The notes: generated from the sequence alone by a model not told the origin. 64,000 nt of DNA from Sclerodactyla briareus (GCA_026419785.1 JAODTK010005376.1:147328-211327), one strand, 5' to 3'. Counted from the first letter of the stretch, positions 1 through 12,150 are shown. Translations and numbers: made by a program.

Positions 1-379
1 AGGAGGATATGAAAGAAGGCTGAATGGAACTTTATTGCCCAGTTAACATCCCCTAAATGGTAATACTGGCTGGAATTCCATAGTTTTTGGTACCAATCCC
101 GCATTCCCTTATTGATATGGGTGCCACAGCCAGGGACTATTTTGCTTTCATTCAGATTATGTCTGAATATGTTGCCCTAAAATCCTCATGCCCTATCAAT
201 GTTTCCCCGTTATGCGTGCAACTTTGTCCTTTTCGTTTATCTAGAGAGGCATTTGTTAAGCTTAATGCTTGAAGCAGAGCACGGGAGATAAACTGAATAG
301 CGATATCTCCAATTATAGTAGATGCAAGGCGGCGATTTTGTGTTGGCGATTGGTGTGGGTGGTGGGGCTAATGAATGCA

Positions 380-940
380 TCAAGCGGAGCGCCACCCATG
401 ATTGACAAACCCCCCAGATTGCAGGCAATAGCACTTCCCGTTCCTATCAGCAAAAAACCGACATTCGTAAAATCGAAGATAGATCTATTGTTATTATTTA
501 AAAAATTGAGAAGGGTCCTGCGAGTATATGTGTGTCGCTCACTCCCGAAGATTACGCTTTGGCAACCAATTGCACAACAAATGTTTGTATTGGTCTTACA
601 CTCTCAGAACTCTTGAACTGTGGTCGCCACGGGCAGAGGCGTCTATAGAGTGGGTGATTGGGGGGATATAACAATCCACCATCTGTGTGGAGCGCCACCA
701 AGAGTTGGCGCGGATCGTCCAAGGAAATTTCGGCATCTAGAAGTTCCCAGATAGCAGGAAGTCCCTCTCACGTGCCATTACCATCAGCATAGAAAATATC
801 TCATAACAGCAATTTTCTGTTCTGTTTTTCTTGTATTAGGAAAATATTTATAAATTTCCTCAACTTGCCGGTGGAGAGGGATGCTCTCGACGACCAGCCT
901 CCATCGACAGTTTGTATGGATCGAATGAAAGCCTAGGAAA
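380..940 (+). repeat. GGAGCGCCACC-motif dispersed repeat
   Basis: The motif GGAGCGCCACC appears near 386 and again near 690. The second occurrence is followed by a region (to about 930) ending in GGAGAGGGATGCTCTCGACG. The same order of landmarks (GGAGCGCCACC, TTGGCGCG, a T-rich stretch, then GAGAGGGAT and CTCGACGACCAGC) recurs at 16935-17195, where nothing else from copy A is present. This is therefore a dispersed repeat and not only part of the duplication. No coding capacity is evident and I cannot classify it. Confidence 0.6.
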
Positions 941-1216
941 TCAGAGGGGTCATGCGCGAAAATGCGCGAAAAATTTCCACGTTTTTTTTCATCTCAAGAG
1001 TGTTTAATTTGTCCTTATTACTGACCTATTACAGAAACACCTTTCGCAGTATGTCGGTATGCCCCCTTTGTAATGACCTGTTTAACACGGCGCAGACTTA
1101 CACCTAGGTCCTCGGAGGAGAACACTGGGAGACAACCCAGGGCCATCCGGTGGTGAAAACTGGTCGGACATTTATTGAGGGCTGTTCACACTAATGCGAT
1201 ACGATACGATATGATA

Positions 1217-1384
1217 ATAATAATAATAATAATAATGTAACTCGTAAAGCGCTAAATCCAACCCAGGGTTGCTCAAAGCGCTTTACGGGTGATGAGACAA
1301 TAACAAAAACAAACATTAATACAACGAGTAAACATAAAGGTTTTAGTTTTATAATGATAATTTTTTTATTTTTTTTATTTTTTT
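1217..1384 (-). mobile_element. LINE/SINE 3' tail fragment with ATT repeat
   Basis: This segment is present in copy A and absent at the matching place in copy B (about 58390-58400), so it behaves as an insertion. Read on the minus strand it has a GC-rich stretch with two AGCGCTTTA-like motifs, then an (ATT)n run (plus-strand 'ataataataat'). The same combination of a GCGCT-type motif followed by (ATT)n is seen at 32375-32490 and 47455-47530. The 47-kb copy follows a recognisable LINE C-terminus, so this is probably a short 3'-end insertion of a related element. Confidence 0.5.
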
Positions 1385-1599
1385 TAAAAATGTTATTTTT
1401 AATAGAGTGTTCACACTATTGCGAGACGATACGATAAATTGATCGGACGTCAAGCTGAAATATTTTACTTTATTCGTATGATAAATCATCGGCTCAGTGA
1501 TAAACTTGCGCATTTTGCAAAGAGTATGTAACGTCAAACGGGCTATTGATTTGATTTGATTTGATTGCTACGGGTTCAGGAAGCCAATGTGACTCATCA

Positions 1600-1790
1600 T
1601 GGAACCCTAACCGAATTTTTGATCGTGGATGAGCACCGGCGACAACTCGCCTTCTCTTCTCGACTAGTGCTCAGATGATATCGAGGCAGGAGTGACACCA
1701 ATCCCTGCTCCCCGGACCGCAATTTTACGTCCCCATCCGACGGACGATCAGTGAACTCCAGGACCTGACCACTTTCTCAGAACCTGGAGG
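1600..1790 (+). repeat. Dispersed repeat shared with 41635-41860 (inverted)
   Basis: The reverse complement of about 41635-41860 matches this segment over several blocks in the same order: GATCGTGGATGAGCACCGG, GCTCAGATG, TATCGAG-CAGG, TTACGTCCCCATCCGA and CTGGAGGAGCGGAAG. Identity is high in these blocks with indels between them. No family is recognised. Confidence 0.65.
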
Positions 1791-1969
1791 AGCGGAAGAT
1801 GTTCGACGCGACTGCTCACATCCGAACCTACGAGACCTGTATTGCAAGTGCCCCGAACCACCCCCCGAAAATTACCAAGCCTCACTGCCCAACAGCAGGA
1901 CCAGAACCTAAGACATGAAACACCAATCGCAACTGCAAAGACAGCCACTTCTGGAAAAGCCCGTTGCTG

Positions 1970-2040
1970 ATCGCTGGATTCGAAACCCGGGACCTGTTTG
2001 CATGCCAGCGACACTGATCGCCCGCTCTAACTATTCTCGC
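1970..2040 (-). repeat. tRNA-like (SINE-head) sequence
   Basis: On the minus strand the segment reads like the internal part of a tRNA. An A-box-like AGTTAGAGCGGGCGATC lies about 35 bases before GGTCCCGGGTTTCGAATCC, which fits a B box and T-arm. The ends do not fold into an obvious acceptor stem and it sits inside the copy-A insertion. A tRNA-derived SINE relic is more likely than a functional tRNA gene. Confidence 0.45.
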
Positions 2041-3934
2041 CCGCTACTAGTCGAACTGCAGTACGCCACTTCTGGAAAAAAAAAATGGGGCGTTAGGCGT
2101 GAAAGTAGGTTTTAGTGATGAATCGGCGGGGGTTTTGATTAATGTATTGGGCATTGACGTATCCGTGGCAGACATTAGCCTCTGATCGCGCTGTTTCGGC
2201 CCTATTTGCCGCCATACATAGGATCTACGAAACCATTTTTTTTAAGGTCCGAATCCAGGAAGCCTTCTCATATACAATAATAGCGTGACCATGAGGGCAT
2301 GGTAGGGTATTGCGTCGTCGTCCACCCGACTCAGTGATTGGTACATGCGAGATATGCTGCTGGTATTGATGGCCGGGGGATGGGGTGGTTGTGGGCAGTT
2401 TGAGAGTGTCAGGGGTAGTAGGTATTTCTCAGGTGGGTGGTGTACGGAACTTTCCCAGAACGGGTCGATCCACAGCCTGGCGTCTTGACGGAAACTTCAC
2501 CCTATCACCCTCATGTGAAGGAAAGTAAGAGGCGGGAAAGAAACGAGGAGGGCAAAGGATAATCTATGGGGGGGGGGGCTAATGTCATCTACAGCCCAAG
2601 TTTCTCTCGTAGGCATGAGGAAAGTAGGCAAGGTACACAGGCGATATGAGAGCCTGGTCTATTTTTTTACATTCTTGTTCTGAGTAACCGAGAGTACCAA
2701 GCTCCGTACTTTTGTCAGCTCAACCATTCGTCCTGTTTCTTTATTTCGCGACTCCTACAAGTAATAGCACAGACAACTAAGCTTCGAATTGCTTTGAAAT
2801 TAAGATTCTTGATTCAGTCTTCTGCCGACCAAGCTAATTTCATTCACCGCCCGAGGCGACAAACTGGACAAAACTTTTATTTTCCTAACGCAACTCACAC
2901 CATTGCCCCGTATGTTATAGGCCCGACACGTCCGATATGTTATCGCACTAGTGTGGAACACCCATCCGATAAATTTATGTATCGTATCATATCGCACTAG
3001 GGTGAACAGCCCTTCAACCGTGGATGCCTAGATATGCGCGCCATGTTGTCAAAGTAACACGTACACCAGTACCAATAGTCTCGCTGAGTAGTCCTAATAT
3101 TGGTGTCACTAAATTGATTTTCATTCATTTCAAATATGCGAATTAGAGAGAAAAACTTCAGGCTAAGTATTGGGGACGAAATGCACTGCGCCTCTCAACC
3201 AAAATTGGCGGGGGAGGGGGGGCGGGGGTACGCCTCCCCCTGTTGCCCTTTCAAGATCGCCGCCCATGGTTGTTGGAGGATTAGGCGAATTAATCGTTTC
3301 TCTTATCAGTCTTCTATTCTAGAAACGGTATCGCATATTTATAGTGCTCATATAAAAGTACATACTCGTTTTTTTTTTAATTATTCTTATGTATATAAAA
3401 TATATATCTGTTCATCTTTAATCTGCTTAACTTCTTTGGATAATTGTACCTGCCCTTCAAACCTGTCGAAGTGAGTGTTCATTGAGCTCGTGTTATTTAG
3501 CATACCAGCCATGAGTCTCGATGCGATTCGCTTAACCTGTACAGCCGGCATATTCCTGGGTAAACATTTTAGCACAAGGGACTGTTTCAAAGTACTTACA
3601 TCAAGCAGCAGATTTTCATAATTGTTTTCAATGTCGTTTTTTCTAACACTAAAAGGTTGATATTGTTTTAGACGTTGGCAAGAATGGAAAGCAAATTCGA
3701 ATTAAACAATGAAAAGTAAACCCTGATGTTCCCGGCTCTAATATGTCTACTCGAATGGTATCAGTCCTATTATCGTACACCGATTCTCCAACCATTTGGG
3801 GATTGTCCTCTCCAAACTCCCAACCATCCAACCTGAAGAGGTGGGAATTTTATCCACTACCCTGTGCCTTCAGTATTATTCTCGCTGGTTGGCCAGTTGG
3901 CACTGTTGGTAGAGCCGGAGTCATACCAAAAACT

Positions 3935-3974
3935 CGGTACCGTATGGTACCGTATGGTACCGTATGGTACCGTA
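3935..3974. repeat. 10-bp tandem repeat (CGTATGGTAC)n
   Basis: There are about four units of CGTATGGTAC. The matching place in copy B (about 59636-59660) keeps only about two units, so the array length differs between the duplicates. Confidence 0.85.
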
Positions 3975-4196
3975 GCTGTTGCGTTCCCGCTGGGCGCTCA
4001 GCACCAGAGATTGGGCGGGGAAATAAAACTGTTGTAGCATGCGCACATACCAGAAGGTGGGCCTGGGCTGAGGTGCCGGGATCATCACCCCTCCCCCCGC
4101 GCAGCTAAGGGTAGTGAACAGCGTATCTCCTAGCCTTCCGTTTCCTTATACCCCATGAGGATGCACAAGAAGCTAACAACGTGGTGTAGGCCACCA

Positions 4197-4344
4197 TTAG
4201 GTGGACTAAGCGGAAGGGTGGCTAACACTGATTCATCGTACGTCTGACAGGACATTGCGGAGACATCCAGTGCACCACCACTGAGCAGACAAAAACGGAG
4301 TCACTAACAGGACAGTGGAGCTGGAAGATCATAGCTACTATGAT
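4197..4344 (+). pseudogene. X-family C-terminal coding piece, copy A
   Basis: This is homologous to the open piece at 59896-60033 in copy B, but single-base indels break the frame here. The last part is still readable in one frame as TKTESLTGQWSWKIIAT, against TESLTGQWNWKTIAT in B. The preceding part (GGYTEFIVRLKG and AGEFKC in B) is present at DNA level but frame-shifted. It lies about 2.2 kb upstream of the Y gene in this block. The breaks may be sequencing error. No upstream exon was recognised and the function is unknown. Confidence 0.45.
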
Positions 4345-4928
4345 ATGAAAAAAAAACCCAGCCAATTCGGCCATATGGGTTCAAGCTTATAGCATTTCAG
4401 TGGGAACATTTTTTTGGCTGAATTTTGGAATACTTGAAAATATTCCCCCTACTATTCAGCGCCCAGTGGGCCTGGATCGATTAAAATAATTACTATGAGA
4501 ATGAATAGCGCACCGCGCTATGAATGTTTGGTAGGCTGTCACGCTTCACTCGTGTAACACTGGGTGCATTTCAACAATGGCCGCGTTAAGTCGGTCACGG
4601 AGCCACCACAATTATGTAATTGTGTTAGGTACACAAATTCGAAAAAAGAAATGCCGGCTGCACTGCAGGCTGGCAACCTGAAGTGATAATATAAGGCCTA
4701 AAAAAAAAATTGTTTGTTTGTCCTCCACCGCCCGCTCCGAATTTTCCTTCCGCTCCGAACATATTTTACTTTCAATATTTTTTTAATTTCTTGTTCCGCT
4801 TGCAAAATATTACATTTCCGTGATCCGTCACAAAAAACTTTCCCTGTTCGATCGCCGTCTTAACACACATTATAAACTCAATCATACACATACCTGTGGG
4901 AGTATGCCAGTCCGTGACGGCGTGACTC

Positions 4929-4959
4929 ATCGATCGATCGATCGATCGATCGATCGATC
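4929..4959. repeat. (ATCG)n microsatellite
   Basis: This is a nearly perfect tetranucleotide run of about eight units. ATCG repeats are self-complementary and can form hairpins. The run lies inside the insertion unique to copy A. Confidence 0.95.
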
Positions 4960-5978
4960 ATGACCTGTCCTACCCTTTCTCTAATTTCCCCGAAATACTA
5001 CTCCCGCACTTACAATTTAAAAGTTTTCGTAGCCTAGAACAGGGAACATTGGAGGCCTCGCGATGCACGGCGGTGCAATGTAAATGGCTTGGAAACGTTC
5101 GTCGCACCATTGAGGTAAAACCTTTTACCCCCATGGTCACACAGATCAAATTACTGCCTGGGCCTGGGCTGCATGGTTCGCGGCGACAATGCATTTATCA
5201 CACGTGCCAGACCGGCACAACCTTCCTAACTTTTGGAGCACTATCAGTGTTGCCACTTCGCACCTGAGATGTAAGAATAGTGAAAGTTTCGCAATAAAAT
5301 TTCTGAATGAAGAACAACAATCATTGCAACGACATAGGAAATTTTGAGCATAATCCCTTCACGATCAGTGTGAACTGTCAAATTCTGTCAAAGAAAATAA
5401 ACCTTTAGCCCTACAATTTAAAAGTGTTCTCATACAAATGTAGCAAAGCTGATGAGAGCGACAACACAGTGTGGGGCTGATAGCACTTCTTCGATGTATA
5501 TTCTTGCAACTCGCCGAGCGTGCGCTCCCGGTCTCCACTCAAGTAGTGTGATACTACACAGTGCCGATCACTAGCACTAGCAGGGTCTAAACAAGGCGTC
5601 GTACACGCTCGGAGTTCTGTAACGGCGTTATAATTATTTAATGACCCTATTTGCACTGTTTGACGACTTTTCTACCCTGAAGGAGATTTTCGATCACCAC
5701 TTAGCCTGTGGAACAAAACGATTCAGACCTTCTTCTGAAAAATGTGAGAGTCGCGGAGCCACGAAATGGCCCATAGAGCGATATAGGCCCAGATGAATTA
5801 GTGTCAACCTTGGCGTGGTTTTTGCATGCGAACTTCCCGTCACGGTTTTGCTACTTAACTTGTACTTGTAAGGTTGCAGCGGAAACTGAAGCTACTGATG
5901 CAGCAGTACTAGTATGCTTGGGAACGGAACGCATTTAGTGTCCCATTTTCACATGTTACTTATGTGCGAATCTGCGTT

Positions 5979-6011
5979 CCCCCCCCCCCCAAAAAAAAAA
6001 AAAAAAAAAAA
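5979..6011. repeat. Homopolymer junction C12/A21
   Basis: A run of about 12 C is directly followed by about 21 A. Homopolymer lengths should not be trusted in this assembly. Confidence 0.9.
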
Positions 6012-6514
6012 TCCGCCCGCCTGTCCGCCACTTTTCAGGGGTCCGGAGGACAAACAAACACTTTTTTTTTTTAGGCCTAATCTAAATGCTCATTCAGAAA
6101 AGTTCGTGGGCAAGATTGTTCATTCTACAATCGTCATCATCGCGAGTCACCAGGAGTTATTGAATGCTGAATGCTGCGATTGTAACCTGCATGCTTGACT
6201 GGATCTCAGGATCCTTTGCCGGAGAAACAGCTTTTTTATTAGTTTGTCGAATTTGCTGCATAAAGGTATCTCTAATAGACAGATATCTGCTGTATTTGCC
6301 CACTTATACTCTGGGAAAATAAGTATTAATGTTTAAGGATAATCTAATGGATGTTATAAAGATATATTGTTAAAGTTTCGTGCAATTCTATTGCGGAACT
6401 TTTCGAAGACTTTTTCGATGAGTGATGAAAATGTGAGGTGGACAATAGCTTCAGAAATCGGCAGCTGCCAGAGTTTTTTTCCTAAACATTGCTCTTTCGA
6501 GGATCATCATCAAC

Positions 6515-7698
6515 ATGGTTGCCACTGAGTCTGAGAGTACACTGACACTATTTGTGCTTTGTTCTTTGCTGATTACTGTTAACGGCATCGTATTTGAAAA
6601 TCAGTGACTATGATTTGAACAGGATTGTATACGAAACCGAAAATATCAGGATGACGTGCAATGCGGCAGAGATCCGCAATCCGCAGATTGTTATCAAGCA
6701 CAATGGTAGGAATGTGGAACAAATCAATAATAACTTTGTTTTACTAACACAGAAAAGTTTCTGGATGGAGCTGATGATATATCGGTAAGTTGAGTCTGCT
6801 GGAAAGTAGAGTGTATGGTTCTAATATCAGGGTGTGTCGGAGAATAGATCATTGATAGTGAACGTTACTCCAGGAGGACGTGATTGTCTTCAAAATGAAG
6901 CAACCTTGACGAAAATAGAAGGTGCACATTTCACCCTTCACTGCTACTTTTGGTGGTTTGATGTTAAATTCAAAACATCAGTGTTAATGGGACTACGTGG
7001 AATGCAACAATTGGCCATGTGTCATCACCGCTAACTGGCCCATCAGATATAACACGGGGAGTTGTTAAAGGAACTATAATCCTCATGTTGGACCACTGGC
7101 ACTTTCGGCTATGACTAGCTTACACTTGTGGGTCACCCACGGCCCATTGGGAACCCCTCGTGTAGCCTTGGTCCTATTTCGTTCAACCAAGAACATCATG
7201 AAAACACCCACGATTTACCTATCCTTCTCGAAAGACGACCGGATATCCCGATGGGGGGATGCTTCCCTCCACTACCCCCATCAACTACAGTGGATCCACG
7301 CTCTGCCTCTTTCCCCTAGTGCATCCGTTGTACTCGAAGCGAATTCATGCCGCAATGGTTCTATTATTATAGTCTCTTGTTTAGCAATCGTTGTTTGTCT
7401 ACTGCTGGATTGTCTTGCATTATTGCTACAGAACGCAGTCTAAGGAAACAGGAAGAACCTCATAGGGGTGGTGGGCCTACACCCATTAACCCTGTCAGTA
7501 AGAAGTCTCATACAGATTTCATCCACGACTGGCCGTATCGCAGAGACAGCCGCTAGTGCGCCATCGGACAAAATCGGGGCAGCTCATGCGGAGATGAAAA
7601 CTGGCGAGGAGATCGATCTTGGGACCGTGAATGTTTACTCCAAACAATTTTATGGCGAGGAGGAGGCAATGGAGGCTGACGGATACTGTGATGCCTAG
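6515..7698 (+). CDS. Y-family receptor-like protein, two Ig-like domains, one membrane helix (copy 1)
   Basis: This is a predicted type I cell-surface protein of roughly 390 residues if indels are ignored. The ATG at 6515 starts a signal peptide with hydrophobic core LFVLCSLLITVNG (cleavage probably near the NG). Ig-like domain 1 (about 6590-6880) shows strand B ENIRMTCNA and, comparing with copy 3, strand F GEYECMVL. The strand C Trp is not visible. Ig-like domain 2 (about 6880-7130) shows FTLHCYFWW and YTCGSP. A stalk follows, then a hydrophobic segment at 7357-7440 (SIIIVSCLAIVVCLLLD) and a tail ending TVNVYSKQFYGEEEAMEADG before the TAG at 7696. At least four frame breaks occur along it. 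Copies 1 and 3 break at different places, which favours sequencing indels. No introns are needed. The ligand and role are unknown; an immune or adhesion receptor is an inference from architecture. Confidence 0.6.
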
Positions 7699-9130
7699 AC
7701 TAGGTGAATTTGGTAAACACGAGATATCTAGATCGAGAAAACAACAGACATTTACCATGTCACTCCATTTTCCACCCCTCTGGGTCTGGGTAGTGTAGGA
7801 AGATCACTCATATGCTGACAGTGATAGCTAGAACTTACTCGCCGATCGGAGCATTGTGGAGCAAGATGGACTCACGCCAAGGGCAATCGCAGAAATGAAT
7901 CACGCTCGCCTAAACATGTGCACGAGAAGGTAGAAAACCACAGGAACTACTAAGTTACTGTTTTATCTGGTCGTACGATAACTAATAACATCATCCTATT
8001 GTGAATATAGTACTATGTACGATACTAAAGTCAGGAATTAGAAATTATGTTTGTGCGGGTACCACACACAACGGTAGTCAGTAGTTTCCATTTTGAGAGT
8101 CATGGTATGACCGGCAGAAATCAAACTCTGGACATGACAGGCTCCTGAATGCACGTCGCATCAAGGGAAGGTCGGCAAATTGTCGTTACGTTGTAGCATG
8201 TCTGGAAGTTCTAGCTTGGATGAGAATTCGCGTTCCAAAAAATTATGCCTCAAGTGTTTGTGATAGAATGGGTCTGTCGTCGGTCAGAAAGTTAATGTGA
8301 CGTCGGCCATATATTGTTTCATCATGTAATAGGTTTATTGTCAATATGGTGGTTTGAACGGAGGGGTGAGAGGGTGTTTTTTAAATATTTATTACTTATT
8401 ATATCCATACTGGATGATCTCCTAAATATCATGTAGGCGGAACACCACGGTAGTACGGCCTATAAACAGACCCATTGGGATGGACCGACTTGGAATACAT
8501 CACCCCTGGAACGATAGAATAATCCGTGCCTATGTATAGTAGTTAAGGGGTTGGTTAATACTGGGATAGAGTCGAGATGAAGGTTAGTACGATTAAGTTG
8601 TCCGTACTTAGTAACTTTAGGTCGGATTAGGTTTAAAAGTTTTTAGGACATAAGAGAGGTGTGAGAGATGATATGAGAGGGGTATGGATTATTCCATCAT
8701 ACGGAGCCCTGGACATAACCTACTAGACTGCAAGTCGGGTGCTTCGTGATGTCTTAGAAGCCAAATGCATTGTGAAAAGAACGTGTGGCATTTTTCCGTA
8801 GTCTTAAAAATGCAAACTGCAATATTAGGGTAGTCGACTTTAGCGAAGGTACGGAATAATAACAACAGAAATCTCTATTGGCTTGACAATATTAATAGCC
8901 CATCTAGCCGTAACCATGCATATAATCTGAAACTTCCGATGTACGCTACCAACATGTTACTCTTAAGAGTGAATCGGCGTGCCCTCAGGTAATCGTGAAC
9001 TTGCCCTCAACTTGCCCGTAAAAACTATGGAATATCAGTCAATATTTACTATATAGTCCATACAATGAATTATACTACATCTTTAGATGAACTAGATTAG
9101 ATTACACACAGCTTAAAGCCTACCTCACAC
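7699..9130. other. 3' flank of Y gene, shared with copy B, no gene seen
   Basis: This aligns with about 62027-63640 throughout. I see no ORF with recognisable features. Conservation with B is similar to that in the gene itself, as expected of a recent duplication. Confidence 0.6.
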
Positions 9131-9139
9131 TATTAGCCT

Positions 9140-9600
9140 ACGGAGTCACGCCGCCACGCTTTAAGGTCGCCGCTGGCGACGACCGCAAGCAGCGGCCGTA
9201 AGCTCCTTGCGGCTCCTTGCGAAATTCACTGCGGTCGAGTTCCCAGACAGTGACTGTATTGTTTTGGACGCGCACTGGGTGAATTCACAGCAGAAGACAC
9301 ATGGGGATGTCTCCCATTTCAAAGGGTCTGTTCGTATGTCATCCGAGAATTATTGGAGGAAGTTGACCACTTTCAGTGGAAGCTATTCGAGCTTACATTC
9401 TGCCCATGCTTGTGATTATCTGCCACGACAAAATTCGCCGCCAGCGATTGCGACCAGCGGCCGAGCTCCAGTGGCGACGGTGTTGCGGGTCATCCGCCCC
9501 ACCCGTTGCGAGCTCGGGAAGCGGATGTGTCCCATCGCAAGGCCCCGCAAGCCTTGCGGAGAGCAACTTCCGCACAGTGCGAGGACGGTTTCAGATAAAC
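9140..9600. repeat. GC-rich element with GCGACCGCAAGC motifs
   Basis: This is a GC-rich island in an AT-rich flank. On the left are CGCCGCTGGCGACGACCGC and CTCCTTGCGGCTCCTTGCG. On the right are GCCAGCGATTGCGACCAGCG and GGCCCCGCAAGCCTTGCGG. The two sides look partly inverted relative to each other, so it may be a decayed inverted-repeat element. Its left half is also present in copy B (63645-64000). Precise ends were not found. Confidence 0.35.
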
Positions 9601-9659
9601 CTTAATACAAACAAGTTCCTCGACCATCTGATGATAGTCCCACTATTCCATTGCTGAAA

Positions 9660-12150
9660 GCCAGGGGTTTCCTAAGAGCTTATCGGTGAAGGAAAGAATT
9701 TGGAATTGGCATCATATACCTGGCTACTCATTTAGCGTCCCATAGTCTGCCAGTGCACTATATATAAACACCTACGCGAAGATAAGTCCCAAATTAATCA
9801 ATAATTCAATCCGCCATCAACGATAAGACACCAGATCGTCTCACTCGATGGTGGCTATATCATCACTGGTACTTATAAAAGTGTATAAACCACGAAGTCA
9901 TTAAGCCTGAACAGAAAAGATGAAATGGAACGGAAGCCAGTTTTGTTAATTATCGTTACGTTAAAAAGAAGGGTACCAATATGAGGTAATATGAATTCGA
10001 ATCGAATCAGATCAGGCACTGTGGTTTTCTTCATACTCTACACTCAGAGACGCAAAATGCCAAAATGAGTGTTAGAGAGTTGAAGAAATTGATGTTCGAC
10101 ATGCATGCATACATAATACGGATTCCAATAAAAAAGTGGATGAGGGTCCGGATTCTCGTTAGTGACCTCGATTAAACAGGAAGGCAGTGTACAGAAACAG
10201 CAAAAATGGAAATCGAACACAGGACACACTCACCTAATTCACTCACTCGCTCCGATAAACGCCTCCTCCGGGTAAGCGACCAGGCCTGCGCCTGACCCAT
10301 ACCACACTTCCTTTGTAAGGAATCCAATTCTCGCCTGGAAACACAAGAGTGCCAACAACACAGAGCTTCGTTTTCCCGGCTCAGATTCGTGACCGCGGTC
10401 CCACTAACTAGTGACCTCAGGCGCCCATTTTTGCCAGCTTAGGCATCTACTAACATCGCACGAGACATACGATACAGAGTCACTGATGGCGTTGCCGCCA
10501 ATGTATCGAAGAAGAGAGGAAACCTAATTATTCAGCGACCTCAGCCTTCTCAGCCAACAAACGAACCAACCCGGCAGCACTGTTGAAGAGATGACAACGA
10601 AGGAATAGTCTTAATAGTCTGAAGTCGAAACGTAGAACCCCCAAAAATCGCTCCTTCGTTTCAGTTCTGTTAAATACATTAACGTAGATTGGGATGCTCT
10701 AGTTCCTTGTAAGAGATAATGGCTGTGGGTAATTGATGGACTGTGCCTCACAAAAATCGAGAACGAAACAATGAATACGAATAGAATACAAAACCGAGTA
10801 GTCAATCGATTTGGAAGCTTCGTATGGACAAGCGGCCCCTGAGTTTTCAGCAGATCCATAACTTTCATCCTTTCAGTACGGTAAGGGTGACACGTTCTCA
10901 ACAAGTCAACATGGTGCAACACGCATGAAGAGGAACTCAGTCCACCTTTATGATGAAAGCCCCTATAAATAGCAAAATAGTTGCTCTGAGAAAAAGGTTA
11001 TCGTTTGTATTCAGCGTATGTTTCAGGCACTGAAAGTAGTGTGACATTTGGAATTATTACAGTCGGGGAAATTTAACCCTGTCCTGTCCAATAGAGCAAT
11101 GAGGCACGAGCAAGCTCGAGGCATCTCTGGATGTAGTTCATACTCACGATTCTTTCCACTTATCACTTACTCCGGCGCCCGGAGCCCTTCATTGGTAAGC
11201 ATTTCACAATCTACAGGCGGTGCAGCAACCAACCATCCTCTTTGATTTTAATGCTCTGGCAGCTTTGGGGATCAGCTTTTTTTCAACCCCCTAAAGCACC
11301 GAGCCCTGTGGCCCCCTCACCTCAGATTCATTCGTCAGATCTCGCCAATCAGCTGCCTTTGCAGATGAGCAGCCGCCAGGCGAGTTGCCGGGGACTTCTT
11401 GATTGCCCTGCAAGCCATGTGTTACCATGTACCAGAGAGATTGTCGTGACCATTTGTAAAATTGATGAGGCAACGTAAATATACCGTATAGATCATGCCC
11501 AACAAAAATCATGCTTGAAGGAATATTTTAATTTATTTCCAGTACGAATACCTCAGATACCCGTTCCCACAGCCCCAGCGATGACTGAGTTGCAGGCTGC
11601 AGTCCATGGTATGATAGCTTCAAGTTTTTTTTAGGACAAAGTGGAAGCCAGGATGGTTCATTGGAAATTCTATAATATACTGATGTATATATCACTAGCT
11701 GCCCGTTTAAGGTAGGTCGAGAAAAAAATCCTATATTCCCCTTATGGTGACAGAGGGTGTTCGTTTTCCCTTGTTAGTCATAGACATTGCCCTCAAATGA
11801 GTCGATTAGGTTTACAGGGCCACGATAGATCGGAATCGGTCAAGTAAATAAGAAGTAAAGAAGAAAGCGAACCCTAGCACGCACCATGTCTCGCTAATTC
11901 AGCACACCTAAAGTCATCCATTTCTAATGTGTAGTCCGAGTGGCAGCAGTCCTTATCGTTCAACCGAGATCAAACGAAAATCACTATCATTTCCACAGGG
12001 GGCTTAGAGTCTCTCCAAAAGACGACGAACAACAAATCAAATGAGCGGTGGGTGGGGTATTCACCCACTCTCGTCCCATGCTATCGGTTTAGTTGTCTCT
12101 GCCGACCTTTACATGCATGGCGTGTGTTACCAGTTGACGTCGACGCAACA
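9660..12150. other. No gene recognised
   Basis: This is unique-looking sequence with only short ORFs. A GTAAGC splice-donor-like site follows a short open stretch near 11195, and a TTTATTTCCAG acceptor-like site lies near 11540. Neither is joined to a recognisable coding piece. Confidence 0.5.

Larger units (their letters stand above)
1541..2965. mobile_element. Insertion specific to copy A
   Basis: Homology to copy B stops after 'aacgggctatt' (about 1541) and resumes near 2960-3000, so about 1.4 kb is inserted in A or deleted from B. It begins with a short GATTT tandem run. It contains a segment (about 1600-1790) shared in inverted orientation with 41635-41860 and a minus-strand tRNA-like stretch near 1970-2040. 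There are no convincing proteins and no clear terminal repeats. It may be a composite of several insertions. Confidence 0.55.
4690..6110. mobile_element. Second insertion specific to copy A
   Basis: Copy B passes from 'gaggctggcaaccc...gtgataat' to 'gctgaatgctgcgat' in about 100 bases (60361-60461), while A takes about 1.45 kb. The insert carries an (ATCG)n microsatellite (4929-4959) and a C12/A21 homopolymer junction (5979-6011). I see no protein and no clear inverted or direct terminal repeats. It could equally be a deletion in B. Confidence 0.5.
1..9430. repeat. Duplicated block, copy A (carries X and Y genes)
   Basis: This block aligns collinearly with about 57446-64000. Anchors seen by eye: the start of A with 57446, 3136 with 58801, 3743 with 59420, 4197 with 59894, 6515 with 60799, 7696 with 62020, 8340 with 62783, and about 9190-9430 with 63680-63960. 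The copies differ by frequent small indels and substitutions. A is longer because of insertions near 1217-1384, 1541-2965 and 4690-6110. The block holds one X-family C-terminal piece and one Y-family Ig receptor-like gene. Homology to B fades after about 9430 because the window ends. Confidence 0.85.

Noticed and set aside
6783-6835. GTAAGT donor and ...ATATCAG acceptor that could make a tiny intron in Y copy 1
   Set aside because: The same bases in copies 2 and 3 encode the Ig strand F (HDGEYEC). The GTAAGT appears only because of indels in copy 1.
11101-11560. Short exon with GTAAGC donor and a downstream TTTATTTCCAG acceptor
   Set aside because: The joined translation shows no recognisable domain and these signals occur often by chance.
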